Positions 12,862 to 27,200 of a DNA stretch of 64,000 nucleotides are shown here, piece by piece (the stretch's first letter is position 1; the number at the start of each line of letters is the position of its first letter). Where the stretch lies: assembly GCF_022376445.1 (NCBI RefSeq), contig NW_025954979.1:186001-250000 (forward strand), read 5' to 3'. Made by a program: the position numbers and the translations under genes. This stretch comes from Fomitopsis serialis. Its lineage: Eukaryota; Basidiomycota; Agaricomycetes; Polyporales; Fomitopsidaceae. The notes under the pieces were generated by a model. That model did not search any database. It saw nothing but the letters and a program-made list of their open reading frames with translations, and had not been told where the DNA came from.

Positions 12862-13282
12862 CGATGCATCCCTTGATACCCAGCAAGTTTGTGTCGCCCA
12901 CTGTATCAATAGTATCTCTACTGTCGCGAACCCAGCGATTGCTGTAGCGCTTCCACCACCCCTGAGCAAAGGACCTGAGCAAAGGACCTGCGCAATATAC
13001 CCACCGAGGCAAGGCTTTGAACAAAGCAGCGACACAGATCCGTGTAGTGTACAATTCGTAAGTTCACTCAAGTTCTCTGCATTCTGAATGACGTGCTATA
13101 CTCTGCTTCTACAATGATCGACGTATGGTAAGTACTCTATGGCGTGTGTGCGTGATAAGGAAAATGCGTAGCATGGGTTCATGAAAGCAGGTGCAAGTTC
13201 ATGGTGATAGATGTCTATACGTGGTTGTCGACTGCATTAAAATCATAAAGTGCTCTAGAATCATAGAAAGGGATCATCGCGA
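12862..13282. other. Intergenic between converging 3' ends
   Basis: About 420 bp separating the stops of prefoldin 1 and the ABC transporter. It contains a 13-bp tandem duplication (12961-12989) and otherwise looks like AT-richer 3' UTR sequence. No gene is seen. Confidence 0.4.
12961..12989. repeat. 13-bp tandem duplication
   Basis: The unit CCTGAGCAAAGGA occurs twice directly in tandem and the next three bases start a third copy. It lies in the presumed 3' UTR of prefoldin 1. Function unlikely. Confidence 0.7.
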
Positions 13283-16200
13283 CTACCGCTTTGCATAGCG
13301 AAGGAAGCGCGAAGCAATAACAGTCGCAATGATGTTGAACACTGCGTAGCAAACAATCGTCAGCCTGCGACCTAGCGATGAACAGCAGATCGGATTTACC
13401 AGAGTAAGCGAGCAAGATGAATACGTCTCTCCACCGGTTCGAGTACAAGATGTTCAGCGGTGTGAAGAACTCATCACCAACCTATTGCAAAAGATGTCAG
13501 CGAGGCGCGCCTGCACCGCAGCAACAAACAACGCACTGAGTATTCGCAATATTGACATGCACTGGTCGCATTAGGGTTGTTCAAATACCCTCCGTAGTAG
13601 TCGACGAAGTCTCCCGCCCACTGCTGGCACGTTTGCGCTGAAGGCGGGCTGAAGACGACGAACTCCTCCGCGGCGCACTGTATCTGGAGCCCGTGCAGCT
13701 CGACCGAGAGCATCGAGCTTAGCAATCTGGTGTACGGGTCAAGCTGGTAGAGCCACGTTCGCCAGAAGCTCTCCATAGTCGGGTATGGGATCTGGACACC
13801 GCAGAAGATACCGAGCACGACAACGACAAACGGATTGAACAGGGGAGCGATCTATGGGACGCTGTCAGCCCACGTTTACGGGTAATGCGAGACAACGTAC
13901 CTGCATACTGGGCGAGATTGCACCGATGAGCTGACCGAGGGTAACTCCGAACAACTCCGTGAACAGAACGGGAGCAGCTGGAAGAAGGTGCCTCCAACGC
14001 CCGCAGCACCTTGCCGAAGCCCATGGGGTAGACCATCAGGACCCAGTAGACACGCCGCACAGAACAGAGTACGGCATCTCCCAATGAGCTGGCCGATGGC
14101 GAAGACGTACGGCGAATAGATTCGGCTGGACGCTTCCCGGACGAAGATACGACGATTGATGATCCACATAGGCTCCAGCTGGCCCATGACGATGGCGGGG
14201 AGGATGCTAACCCAGAAGAAGACACGGTACTGCAGGTCACGGGTATCGTTGCCCAGTTGCAGGAACGGCAGGGAGACGAACAGCGAGATGAAGGCGTGGA
14301 CGAACAGACGGCTCCAGACGTAGTCGGGCGAGCGCCAGAGCATCGAATTGTTGCGGGCAACAACCACTTTCAGCTGGTAGAAGAACGGCGTGGCATCTAT
14401 GCAGATAATCTGTCAGTACCGCGTTGTGGCACCTCCAGCAAATTTAACTCACACATAGCAGACTTTTCATTTGCGGCCACAGACTTCGCGGCAGTCTCAT
14501 GCTTCATCCGGTCGATCTCTCGCCTCACCTCTGCATACTCCTCCGAGCCGAGCCAGACGTCTTTCCAATCACGATCACCAATCCGCGGCGCCAAACCTGC
14601 ACCTATCGCGTCCAGCATGAACTCGGCCGGGTTGACGTTCGACGGGCACACCGCGCCATGCTTCGCGAAGTAGCTACGCAAGATAGCAGAGTCCTGTCCA
14701 ATATCGCCAAAGTACACGGTCTCGCCGCCGCGCTCTAGGAGGAGTAGCTTGTCGAAGGTCTGGATGAGCATCGAAGACGGCTGGTGGATCGTACACAGAA
14801 TGGCTTGGCCGTTGTCCGCGAGTTTCCGGAGGAAGCGGACGAGGTTCCAGGCGCTCTGGCCGTCGAGACCCGACGTCGGCTCGTCCAGGAAGAGCAGAGA
14901 GGGTTTGCTGGCAAGCTCAACGCCGATTGTAAGACGCTTGCGCGCCTCGACGCCGAGGCTGAACACGACGGCGTCCGCGAGATCCTGCAGCTCGAGCACC
15001 TCGATCATCTCCTCGACATAGGCATCCTTCTCTTCCTGGGAGATATGGTACGGCTGACGAAGGTAGGCCGAGAACCGCATCGCTTCTCGGACGGTCGCAG
15101 TGCCTTCATGCACGTCCATTTGCTCGGCTGTAAAGGCGTCGCTCAACATGAGAACAATAGTCATGACATGTTTGAACCTACCGTAGGCAGTCTTGCGAGC
15201 GAAGTCACTGGCAAGGGGTCGTCCGTCCATGAGCAATTCGCCGAAACAACGCCAATGTTCTTGCGCTGGGCCAGCACATCCAGCAGGTGGTCTTGCCTAC
15301 CGCAGCATTTAGCTCTGTGTTTGCCGAAGATGAGAAGAAAATGATCATACCAGCTCCCGAAGATCCCATGAGAGCCGTCATCGTGCCAGGCTTGCAATAC
15401 CCGAAGACGTCATGCAACAGCCTCTTCGAGCCCTCAGGAACGGGACTGGTAGTTGATGTTCTCCCAGGTGAATGTCTTGCTCTCGAAATCGAATTGCTGG
15501 TCACTAACGAAGGCGCGTCAGCATCCCAACGGCCAGCATGCGCCGGACTAACGTACCTCTCCTCGACATCCTGTTTCTCGTTGCCGCCCTCTCTGCGCTT
15601 CTGTTCGCGCCGCGCCTTGCGTTCCTGGAGAACCCTGTTCCGCTCCTTCGTTTCAGCGTCCTCCGAGTATATCGTCACGCCAGCGGCGCCAAAGTACACC
15701 TATCGCTCATGTCAGCGACACTCATCCGTGCCCACAGACCATACTCACAGGGTAGAATTCCACGAGCAAAACCTGCGTCAGCTGGAACAGGAAGAAGAAT
15801 CCCAACAAAACCAGAAGTTCCGCCGCCAGAGATCAGCCGTGTTGAGCGTGTACCCAACGTCCACATAGGAGTGGCCAGACACGACGGACTCGCCGGGAGT
15901 GGACCCGTACAGCGTACAGATCTGATTGGGCCGACGCCATCTCTATAGCGGTTGGCTAAAATTCAGAAATGACCGAGGTGAGCGAAACGGAAAGCACGCA
16001 CGGATACTTATTGACGCCGGGCGGATTGCGAGGCGTTATGTAAGACCCATCACATTCCAACTGGCAGAATGTGTCAGTCGACGTAGATCCATGATGGTCG
16101 ATCAGGTGTGTACACATACGTTGATCCGCCTAATTCATTCTCCATATTCCCTCCCCAACCTGACAGAGGCGTTCGTTCAGCGGGTGGTTGAGCGCCCAAT

Positions 16201-18741
16201 AGAATGACACATACCATATGAAATAGGGTTGATGTAGTACTACGAGCATCGTCAGCGACTTGCACGGACGCCGAAGGTTGTAAATCACTCACGATCCAGA
16301 AAAGCCAGCGCTTCATTTGGAAGACGGGTATCATGTACCCAGCGTACATGATCATGTTAGGCAAGAAGAACGTCGCCAGCCGGAACGCCGAGTCAAAGTT
16401 TGTGCACATGAAGCCGAATGTCCTGAAGAACCCTTGCATGGTGAGGAACGTCAAGTACGTCTGCAGAGGTACTCATCAGCATCCTTCCGCATACCGATGA
16501 GGAGACAACCTACGATTAGATGGAACGTAAAGAACCCGCCTGCAGAACGGTTGAGGCCCGCCATGAAGTAAATGATCACGTTGTAGATGAACACCCTCGA
16601 CGCCGAGAACGGCATGTCTGCCAGAGTGTTCGCGATGGCAATGGCTGCGGGACGGTACAAGCTGTAGCCAGTCTGTTTCTTGATGATGGGTCGGCCCAGC
16701 ATTTGCACCGGCATCTAATTGAGGCATGTTAAAGGCGGGGATGCGAAGCACGTCTGGGCACCTACCTCTCCGAAAGTATCCAACGCGGCTGTCAGCAGCG
16801 AAGCGAAGAGCACCCGCCTCTCGTGAACGCTCCTGCGGCGTCAGGCTCCAAGTTGAAGTACGCTCCGCCAATAACCACGCCAAGACCTACAGCCGCAGTC
16901 AATCGCCCAAACGTCAACGTATAAAAAATAAGCAGCACCCACGGTATGCAAAGTGAAGCTCGTGTAGATCTGGAAGCGATCCTGGAGGCGCATCTGGAAC
17001 TGGCGCCAGAACAGCGCGCGGACCTGATTGAGGAAGCCCTGGGTGTACGGGCTCTTCTTCGACACGCCACGCTTCTTGTCCGCCGCGACGGCCGTGCGGA
17101 ATGCCTCCTGGTCCGCCTTGTCGTGCTCCATCACGCCCTTGTACTTCACGAGCGAGTCCTGCACGTCCTGCGCGAACGGCGACTGCAGGAACGCCTGCTC
17201 GAGCTGCTCAGGGGTCGTGGGCACGTCCGCTTCGGAGCGGCCAGGGGCGAACTGCCGCTCGTTCGGGTCGGTGCATCCGGTGAGGTAGTCGGGCGTGCTC
17301 TGCCGCGGGAGCGGCTTGAACCCGAGTCCCTCGAAGTATGCGCGAGCCTGGGATGGGGAGCCAAAGTAGACTTGGCGGCCTTTGTCGAGGACGAGGACTT
17401 TGTCGAAGAGCTCATATATTGACTCGCCTGCTTGGTACCTGCGCCAGACGGGTGAGTGTAGGGACGGCGCGCCGGGGGAGGCATACGTACAGGGTGACGA
17501 AGACGGTCTGACCAAGGACGTCGGTCATGATCCGTAATGACTTGACAAAATCCAGCGCAGTACTGGCGTCAAGTCCGCGGGTGGAGTTGTCGAAGCAGAC
17601 AACGTGTGCGCGGGTCGCCATCATCTCCGCGATGGACACGCGCTTCCGCTCTCCACCGGACACACCGCGGACGAATTCGTCGCCGACTAGGGTATTCGCC
17701 GTGTGCGATATGTTGAGCATGCGCAGCAGGGTGTTCAGGACAGTGCTCTGGAACTCCTGGCGCGACATGCCGGGCAGACGGCCCGTGGGCCCAGGCGTTT
17801 TGAGAGACAGTGCGAAGTTGAGCGTCTGGGAGACGGTCAGCGTAGCGATATGGATGTCGTCTATGTATTTCGTTAGTCGGCCGAACAAAGTGGGGTGATG
17901 CAAGCGGCTGACCTTCCATGTTGTAGACAACTTCACCTCTGTAGTGCTTGGCCATCTCGTGTGCGTCGATTCCCGCGTAGCGGACATCACCATACACGCC
18001 GTGGTATTCGCGTCGCTCATTGGCAATCGTCTTCAGGAACGTAGTGCAGCCCGAACCCGGAGTTCCCAATACAAGACACATTTCACCTGGTTTGAGCAGA
18101 CCAGATTGTCTGACAGCAGATGTCAACACATGCACCGGGCGTATTATACACATGTACGTACGGGTGAATGATCGTTGACGTTGGCACCTGCTTGCGGCTG
18201 GCAGGGAGCAGCTTCGTGACGAGGGGCTTCAAGAGATAATAGGGAGTGAGCCCGAACTTGACAATCTCGTCTGCAAATGTGCATGAGTTTCCATGCTACG
18301 GACCCTCACAAACAAACCAACTTACCGCCGAAAGTTGATATTTGAATCTACGATGATTAGAGAATATGAGCGCGCTATAATGGGAAGTTTCAAAGGAGAG
18401 CTGACCTTGTGACCCAATCCACCAAAGACGTCTACCTGGAGCTGCTCCCAGGTGACACCGACGTGTTTGTGCTGGATACCCGCACTCTGGTTAGCATCAT
18501 TGCTCGAGGTCAGGTATGCGCGCAAATCGAAGGGCTCTTCAGCGAGGATGGAGACGTCCTTCTCGACGTCTCGGTGTTCCTTCTCGCCTTTCTCATTTTC
18601 CGACGGAGTGTCTGACACCGAGCGCTTGGTCAACGCCCTGGAGAGCTGGTTGAACTCTGCCTCTGCCTGGACGACGTCGACATGGGGTGGGGCTCTGACA
18701 GAGCCGAAGAGGGTGCGGTCGTCCCCCGGAGTGTCGGTCAT
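13283..18741 (-). CDS. PDR-type (ABCG full-length) multidrug ABC transporter
   Basis: Plasma-membrane efflux pump of the fungal pleiotropic drug resistance family, organised (NBD-TMD)x2. The start [15 protein letters not shown] leads into a Ser/Glu-rich N-terminus. NBD1 has the PDR-specific Walker [16 protein letters not shown] (Cys in place of Lys), signature [13 protein letters not shown] and Walker [16 protein letters not shown]2 has the normal Walker A GSSGAGKTT (interrupted by an intron), degenerate signature [12 protein letters not shown], and [12 protein letters not shown]. The usual NBD asymmetry is therefore present. C-terminal TM segments end [18 protein letters not shown]. There are many short introns; at least three one-base slips fall in the second TMD (about 13960-14095). 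A TATA box sits 70 bp upstream. The 800-bp upstream region is shared with the EF-hand gene. Substrate is not predictable. Confidence 0.92.
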
Positions 18742-19540
18742 GGCGTCCGCAGGAAGGGCGGAGGGAGTGCAGAGGCGAGGGCGGCAGGCGAGGCATGGGA
18801 TGAGGGTGCATATATAGGACAGGGAACACTGAAGAAGCCCGATCGCGATTATTCATGCACTCGTTCGATCCATAACCAAGCACTTCAGGCGCCCATTCGC
18901 GGCCGTCCATTGGCCATACGCGCGATCGAAAACTCGTCCCTCCGCCCGTTGTCTACGGCAGCCAAGCGGTCGCTCAGCGGCACTCCTGCGTGTTCGATTT
19001 TCCTGCATCTCCAGTCAGCCTGGCAAGGCCTGGCACGTCCCGCACGGTCTTCTAGCCACGGCGGGCAGCCCACGGCCAAGGCCGCAGGCGTGGGGAATTG
19101 GCGGAGACCGACCGCATTTCCCGAGTCGGAGAATGGCAGTCAGTGACGACGCGGGCGCGCGACTGACTCAGACACCTCAGCGAGCACGCATAAATGGATC
19201 TGCGGTGTCCCAGTACCACCGCGCGCATCACATAACGGTGGGGTTGGAACGTTGCCCATGCACCCGATGTCGGAGACCGATGTGGCAGTAGCGAATTTGC
19301 CATGGAGTTGAATTACAGGAGTTGCCGCTTCGGTTGCGGTGTGATGGCCAAGTGATGGCATTCGTCGCATCCGATCCAGTCACGATCGGCTGCCACTCAC
19401 CCCGATCTGCCGTGACCGTCAGTCTTAGTCACACCCCACGGCCCGAGCAAAGACCCCGGAAACCCTTCTCGCGGCGTACGCGCTCCAGCGCCGCCACCAG
19501 GCCGCCGCCGTCGCTGTCTGCGAGGTCGCGTCCGCCCGTC
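18742..19540. other. Divergent promoter region, ABC transporter / EF-hand gene
   Basis: About 800 bp between two divergent start codons. It contains the minus-strand TATA box at 18811-18816 and, toward the EF-hand gene, pyrimidine-rich sequence near 19400-19540 typical of fungal 5' UTRs. No gene is seen. Confidence 0.5.
18811..18816 (-). promoter_or_regulatory. TATA box of the ABC transporter
   Basis: TATATA read on the minus strand, 70 bp upstream of the transporter ATG, inside an otherwise GC-rich promoter. Position and sequence fit a core promoter element; transcription start not determined. Confidence 0.55.
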
Positions 19541-20925
19541 ATGCAGCTCCTGCCCAGTCTCGCAGTCTTCGTCTTCGCCTACCTTGCCGCAGCCCACGGC
19601 GACCACGGCGACCACGGCCATGAAGGCCCCGCTGCAGGCGAGACGATCCAGCAATATGCAGAGAGACACGTACGTCCTTCCCAGGTCTTCTGCACTTGGC
19701 CGTACTCATGCATCGCGACCACGCTAGATGGCGAAGGAGCATCATATGTGGGGCGCAATCTGTTCAGAGTTGTCATCGAACTCAACACACGCTGTAGCGA
19801 CTCGTTTGACCCGCCGAGCTTCTTCCAGTTGCACGATCTGAACCGGTGTGTAAGCTGCATGCTTACGCCGAGTCGCAGACCTGACGCGCTTGCCAGAGAC
19901 GACATTTGGGACAGAGAGAAATCGAGGCCATCTATGGCGTGCATCACGTATACTCACAGAAGAAATCAAAGGTCCTTCCAAGTCTCCTGACTAATACGTA
20001 TCTCCGATTGACCCGCTCGAATGCTGACATAGGACGAAGTTGCTCACCAAGAGAAGGCCGACCTCATTGTCAGGACAGTCCTAGAGAAGCTCGACAAGGA
20101 CAAGGACGGCAAGATCTCCCTGAAAGAATTCCTAGACGTTGGTTTGGACGGACTGCCCAACTTCGACAAATTGGGCGCGGAGGGACACCATTATGACGTG
20201 GAGAGCGGTACGTAGCACGCCCTGTACCCCGCATTGCACCTAACGTTTTCGCCCACCCAGAGTTCTTCCTCCACCACGAAGGCATGTTGCCTCATCTCTG
20301 CGTTCTGCCATCCGCCTGACCCTTCACACAGAGGAGTTCCACTCCACACCCGAAACGCAGACCGACGAATCCTACACCCACCCCGAAGACCTCGAGCACT
20401 TCGCGGCGCACGAGAAGATCGAGCATGAAGAGGCCGAGCGCGAGGCGCGTTTCCAGGGCATCTCCGTCGACGACGCTCTCAAGCAGCACGAGCCGCACCC
20501 CGACGACAAGGCGCAGCAGCCCGTCCAGGTTCCCTCGAGCACGGACGACAACACGACTGCCGGGGACCCCGCGGTCGACGACCCGGCGCTCCAGCCTGAC
20601 AAGGCCGGCCCCGCGTCCCGAAGTTCACGAGGAACAAGCAGGAGGACGAGGACCCCGCGTGCGTACCAGAACGCGAAGGGGAGCGGCCAATGGGGCGAGG
20701 GTGGCTCTGGGTACGCGGCACCCAAGGCACCCTCAGAGAGACTCAAGTGCGTGTTGCTTCCCCGCCTCCGTGAAGTCTGCGCACTATCATTGCGGGATCT
20801 CGGCGTGCAGGAAGAATGTGCCATACAAGGTAACGTAGCTTGTTTGGATTCGACGTGCCGGCACGAACGCTGACACGCAGGATGGTATGAAGTACAAGTT
20901 CCGGCGCAATTGGGGTGACTTCTGA
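19541..20925 (+). CDS. Secretory-pathway EF-hand protein (Ssp120/nucleobindin-like)
   Basis: Likely a lumenal calcium-binding protein of the secretory pathway. A signal peptide (MQLLPSLAVFVFAYLAAAHG) precedes a GDHGDHGH histidine/aspartate stretch. Then follow YAERHMAKEHHIDSFDPPSF, one EF-hand-like loop (DLNRDDIWDREE) and one canonical EF-hand (DKDKDGKISLKEF). A long Glu/His-rich coiled region (EDLEHFAAHEKIEHEEAERE) and a basic tail ending FRRNWGDF complete it. Exon 2 is tiny (ATGGCGAAGGAGCATCAT plus two bases) and is confirmed by phase on both sides. Two frame slips occur in the acidic C-terminal part (about 20610-20660). Homology to yeast Ssp120 and nucleobindins is by architecture; the exact role is unknown. 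Confidence 0.75.
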
Positions 20926-21286
20926 TTCGCCCGTGCTTTGTGGTATTGCTTGTCTTTGCGGTTGTATTGGATATTTATCGGTATATCGGTGGTCCGACTC
21001 ATTTGACTATGCTCCCGAACTCATGGGTGTGAAACACGCGAGCCTATTCACTATTCGAAGTGTGATCTGTAAGTACGTATGTGTTTGACGAATTTGACCT
21101 CGGTCAGAGAGTACAGAGAAGCAGCCAGTCAGACGGGCCGATCACGCGTGCCCACATAATGCCAGGTAGTCAGTGAACCTCTTCTCGCGTACACGGCGGC
21201 GATTCGTCGAAAAGGGGCAATTAAAAGTATTTACCGAAGCAGTGAAACATAAGCTACATGGTATCAAGTGGCACTGGACACTGTGA
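20926..21286. other. Intergenic between converging 3' ends
   Basis: About 360 bp between the EF-hand gene stop and the Dopey stop; AT-richer 3' UTR-like sequence with no coding frame recognised. Confidence 0.35.
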
Positions 21287-24200
21287 CTATCTCCCGTCAA
21301 ACATGTCCTCCAGCAACCCCTCTTCCACCGCCTCCCAATCGATGTTACCCCCGCTACCGTACACGCTCTCATACGAGGCGATGCTTGCGTGCGAGAAGAA
21401 GGGCACCAGCTCCCTGATGCTGTCGATCTGCCGGAGCGAGCGCAGCATCGGGCGCCGCATGGGTCTGCTGTCGACCGTCGGTGTCGTAGTGGCGCCGTGT
21501 AGCGGCGGCGGGGCGCTCTGCGTGGGGTGAGCGATCGCCCTTTGTCTCCCCGTCGGAGAATCTCGATGCTCACCTCTGTGACGGGCAGGTCCCCAGTGAC
21601 CTCCGCTAATCGGTCCAACACCGCCTCCGGGACCCAGTCCTCCGGTCGGTAGATCGAGTCTACTGTGTCGGTGATGAAGATCCACTGGTGTCTGCGGAAC
21701 CGGTGGAGTCAGCGGGCGGCCGCAGACTCACCGAAGTAGGCGCACGTACATTTGAAACTCTTCCGTCTGCAGCACCAGAAGGAGGTCGAGCAGCTTGCAG
21801 GCGGCAAGCACCAGGGCCAGTTCTTCCGAGCCATCGACGGGAGGCTGGTGATGACCTTGTCAAAGAGGCCGTACTACGCAATGCGATGTCAGTCACGTCG
21901 GGGAATCGGCCATCATCGACCCGACCCACCAGCTCAGTGAGGATGACTGGCCAGAAGCTTGACAGGTTGTGTGGCGACAGCCGGCAGAGCAAGACTCGAA
22001 TGCATAGGTACACCTCGCACTGAACCACGGGCGCGGAAACATTGCGCAGGGTGTCCACCAGCTTCTCTTGGATGCTCGGCAGTTGAGTGAGGAAATGGTT
22101 CTTTTCCCCAGACAGAAGCACGTAGGAGAGTCGCCGCAGATTCACGATCGCAGAAGCATCTCGTACTCCCTGTTCGTGAAGATGTTCGCGGATGGAGCAG
22201 TGGTAATTTTTGCTGGAAGAAGTTCAGTCACTGACAGCGGAGAAATACCAATTCAGCTGGACACACTCAAGAGATCCGACAACGCTGCCTTGTCCGCGTC
22301 GAACAGAGCCTTGACCATGATCCTCCACTTCCCGCCAGCCTGAGGAGACGAGTTGAAGCATCTGTTGTCGCTCAGCACATCCGTGACGGCACCCCTCCAT
22401 GCCTTGTATGCTGGCCCGATCTTCGTCATCTCTTGCAGGATGGAAAGAACCTTGTCATCGATATCCAGCGGTCTACGGAGGGCACCGTGAGGTGCGCTCA
22501 TGCGCCGAGTGTATGTTTACATACCGAGTCTTCCCCTTGAGCGATGGATTGATGATGTTGTAAGCGATGCTGTTGCATGCCGCCAACACCCTGTCGCTAT
22601 CAACGAGTAACCTCCGCAAGTCAGGCAGCACACTAAATGCGATGTAGTCGTTGACCTGCCACACTGTCAGCGCCTATCGTGTAGTCCGTCACATAGCACT
22701 TACCTGTTCGACGACGTCGGTACCATAGCCCGGCTTGACTGCGTCTGGAAGTGACGTGCTGCTGGCGTTCATCTTCTCGTCCAGCCTCGTATCCGATGCA
22801 ACTTTGCAAACAAGCATTCAGCGGATGGAAGTTTACGACCAGATACGTTGCGTTTACCTCGAGGCAATGGTGATTCTCTGCCATTGACAGTGAGATTCTC
22901 CTTTGGGGTCGTTCGACGGATCCAAGACCCCTGATCGTAGGGTTTGCTAGACAGGACGCATATGTCCAACAATTTGGTATATGTGTCCTGGAAGATACGT
23001 CATTCGAATGTTTCTGTCGCGTCTACTTCACAATGCATACCTGTAGCTCCTTGCGTAACCGTCGATCCTCCAGTGCCGTCGTCTGTGACAACTTATCAGC
23101 GAGGACAGTACAGCATCTGAATACAGCGTCAGAAATGATTCCAACACTGCGTAAGATGCGAAAGACCTGAACGCAGAGAACGCTTGGATCTTGAACTCGC
23201 GCAATGATGCCATCAGATCCTTAGATAGTTGGACGAAGCGAGGCCAAACTTGTACGACCAGAGGTCCTTCCAGCCGTCGTAGATATTGCTCAAGGAAATC
23301 ATAGAGCACAAGATCCGTCCTGTGTAGCAGTCAAATTCAGCGTACTTTCCCTTATACATCTGAGGTGCACTCACAGATTAGAGGCCACTGCCGGCTTTCT
23401 GGACCGGTCCGGCATCCCAGGGGTGCGAACTGCAATGCTCTCGCATGTCATACGAACGACAGTTTGCGCACTAGAGGCAAGGACATCGACTACGTCAAAT
23501 GCAGTTGATCCAGCCTTTGACTGGCGTGAGCTCGGTGACTGTACAAACCCTAGAGCACTTACCATCGAGCTCCGACGCCAGCAGTCGACGATGAACTCCA
23601 GTACCTCGGGAGGATGCGCGCGGAACAGATGCTCGAGTACCTTACGACACCTTGTCTTCGCTTTTGGATAGACATCAGACCACATTTCGCGTGTTGAGTC
23701 ATTGAGTAAGTCCCACGTTGCATACAGCGCGTTGATGGATTCGTGAAGACTGTCGTAGTCAGATGAACGCGTCTGTAACAATATGAGAACGAGATCTAGA
23801 GACGACCGCGAGTAGTCATCACACTGACCGGCGTCGCGTCGTCCAGAGCATTTGGGGTCTCGGAACTGAACACGTTGGATACATACCCAAGTAGACCCGT
23901 GGACTCTTGAGCCGGTTTCTCACTCGTCGCCGGTTCCTCTTCCGTCTGGCCTCCGTCCGATATTCGGGAAAGGCTGAGTAGCACAAGTCGCTCCAAGGAT
24001 GTCAGTAACGCAACGAAATCTGCATCGCTCGTTATCGTGTGGAAGTCGTCGAAGATGCGTTCGGCAGCAGATGCCTGGCGCATATCACCCAGCGCAGACT
24101 GCAGCTGGCGACATATGCCGCTGCTAAGCGGCACAATGCAAGTCTGCAGCGCATCTTGGAATTGTGGCACTGTCATGAGAACGAAGTCGAGCCAATGCTG

Positions 24201-27200
24201 CAGAATGGACCGATTGGAGGCAACCGTTATCCCGTCCAGTAACGTTTGAGCCAGCAGCGGGTGAATACCGTAGGAGTCTGTACTCGGCCTCGGTGTTCTC
24301 TCTGCCGACTCGACCGTGTCGATGATTTGACTTGTGGAACCCTTGCCTTTCCCATGATATGTATCCGCACCGGGGATTGAGGCGGATATAATAGAGTGAA
24401 GCAGATGTAGCAGCTTGTTCTGAAGATCTAGCCGGCCAAGGTGGACACCAATATAGAGCTTCTTGATTACGGCCGATTCCATCGTCTGCAGAGCAAGGAA
24501 ATCAACTTCTCCACGGGCCACCAGTGCTTGCAGAATATCGATGGAGATTCCGTGAAGGGCGACATTAAAGTTACCCATCCTCGAGGAGAGGACAGTTTTG
24601 GGTTCAGACTCGAGGAATCTGAGTGCTGTTCATGAGATGTGCATGTCGGTAGATCCTGTGAGACTCACCGAAGGAGCAAGTACAAGAGGACATCCATGTA
24701 GCTCGTATCTTGGGACGATGCACTAGCTGGAAAGAATTGTATTAGGAAAAGTGTAGAGAGGGGGCGAGGCTTCCTACCTTCTTGTATTCGCTTGAGTAGA
24801 TCGGCGTTAGGGGAACGACCGATCGGCGTCGTGCGTGTCGTCTTGCTGAAACCTTGGCCTCCGAACTTGATCACGGAAAGCAAAGTTTCAAGCATGTGTA
24901 TCACATAGCGTTGGTCGAATGAAATGTCATAAGCAAAACTGTGCAGTTCCTTCCCGTTGAGCTCTAGCGTTGAAGGTGACCTTCGAATCGCAGGGTCAAG
25001 CAAGTCGAACAGGATGGGATCAAGTACGCTGTTATTCGCATTACAACGATGTGGCCTTCGAACAAGAGATCATGGTCGTACCGTAAGTAGGACTTGAGGC
25101 TGCATCGCATCCATGTTTCACCAATCCGACGCAGGGCTGGATCATTACTTTTCAAAGTATCAAGTGCAACCATCATTGGCACCTTCAGCCTAGATCCAGG
25201 TACGAGATCATCATCTGTTTGCAGACGGTGAGTACACTCCATCACTATTGATTTGAAGGTTACCTGTTAGTCTCCATAGGACGCCAAATGTCTCGCAGGC
25301 TTCTTCGACCTCGGCGGGGTCTTGCGACGTCATCCTTTGAGCAATGACAGCTTCCACATGTCGTTTACGACTGAGACCCTCTAATGACCAGATCAGTCCC
25401 ACAGCCCGTGCGTGATACGCAGCCCATTGCAGCTGCAGATATCGCAAGAGCTGGCCAATAAAGACATATGAGTGGTCGTCTCTACATATGTCAACATCTC
25501 AACTCACAGCGTTGACCATAGATGAGATGGTAGAACGTTCATCGATGAAGAGACGAGGCTGCAACGTCTGTGCCCCATGCAAAGTGGTTACAGTGCTTAC
25601 TACACTTTCCACAACCAGGAACGAAGTGATCTGTACATCCTCGTAAGCATTCATAGCGGAAACTTTTGACGCATACTGACCTTCGGTTCAAGACAGTGGA
25701 GCACACATGAAAGCCACGAACTGGGCTCCCAAGCCAGTGCGATGGACCGGTCGTGTACTGAGCCATGTTGAGAAACTACGTCCGTCACGAGGGCCATAGT
25801 GTCCACCAAAATCCCGCGCGTGTCTTCCGACTGATTACCACTAACGAGGAGGGCCCTTGCCGCATATGTATGAGCGAATGAGGTCTTCAAATGCAGTGCA
25901 GAATGGTATAGTTGGAGAGGCCCTCGGAGGTGTGGCAATACACTAGGAACGCCGTAAAAGAGACATGCGAATGTCGCAGGACCAGATGCGGCCATCGTAG
26001 TCTCTAGTTCCCGGGTAATGGGTGGTCTTGACTTCAGCGGACTTGCAGGCGACATATAGGACAATATTTCCTTCTGTAATGCCAAAACCTTGCGAAGAGC
26101 GACTGGCGTCATCCGGGGAGGTTGCTCCTGTGCAGATGTCTGTCATCTCAATTCAATTCCTGTCTCCATGACGCTCGACCTATTGAAACGTACCGCAAGC
26201 AATTCTGCAATACCAGCGAATACAACAGGCAAATGCACAGTTTCGATCTCCTCGTCTTGCCCGTGGAACGTCGCAAGAATGTACTTGACCATATCGCAAC
26301 CCTGCAGCAGACGGTCAATGACAGAATGCTGTTGAATATGTTCTCTACTCATACCTCACATTTGGTATTCTGCGACGTGATCTCTGAGTAGAGTATATGA
26401 TACAGTTGTTTCCACAACAGATGAGGTTCTACAGCCTCGTACAAGGTGCTGGCTGTCATGCTGATCTGTCAGGAAGAATACATGTTGATCAGAGACTCCT
26501 GCAGTATAGAGGTGAGGGAACAAACATCGTCACTAAACTCAGATCCACTCTCAAGAGCTTTCCTGATTGCTTTGAATGCGTCGTACACAAGCACCTCGGT
26601 AAGAGGAGAGCCAATCTCCCATTTGTCGAGTAGTGAGATGAAAATCTTGAATGGCCGTGCTTGTGAGTAGTCCAATGATGGATGGAACATCTCCTCCTGA
26701 TACGTGGATGAATCCCGACGCCGTTAATCATCAAGTAAATAATGAGCGCACATACCCTGAGTGTTTGGCTTAAAAGCTGAAGTGAGTGTGTTCTGAGGTA
26801 CTCCATTTGTTGTTGGCTCTCTTCGCTCGGGCCTAGGAGCCACGAGTAGAGTCGGCGATTCAGAGACAGGTCCCTGCGAAGCACTACACTACTTGCGGCG
26901 CGCATCAGTATCATGCGATCCTCTGCTTGGGCACGTTTGAGAGCAACGCCATCGATACGCAAAGACTGCAGAAGGAGATCCAATGCGCCGCGTCGGACAA
27001 GGAGATCGTCATCGTCCAGGGCGGATGAGAAGGCACGGATCATGAGACCAACATCGCGACCGACGATATCCGTTATGTCTGTCGCCTCCTGCATGAGTTA
27101 AAATACTGCGAGGATACCTTGTAGATGATGTCCTACCTTCATCGGCTTCAGTTTTGGTAGTCGACGAGACAGGAAGTTCAGCGACGTCCCACGAGCAGAG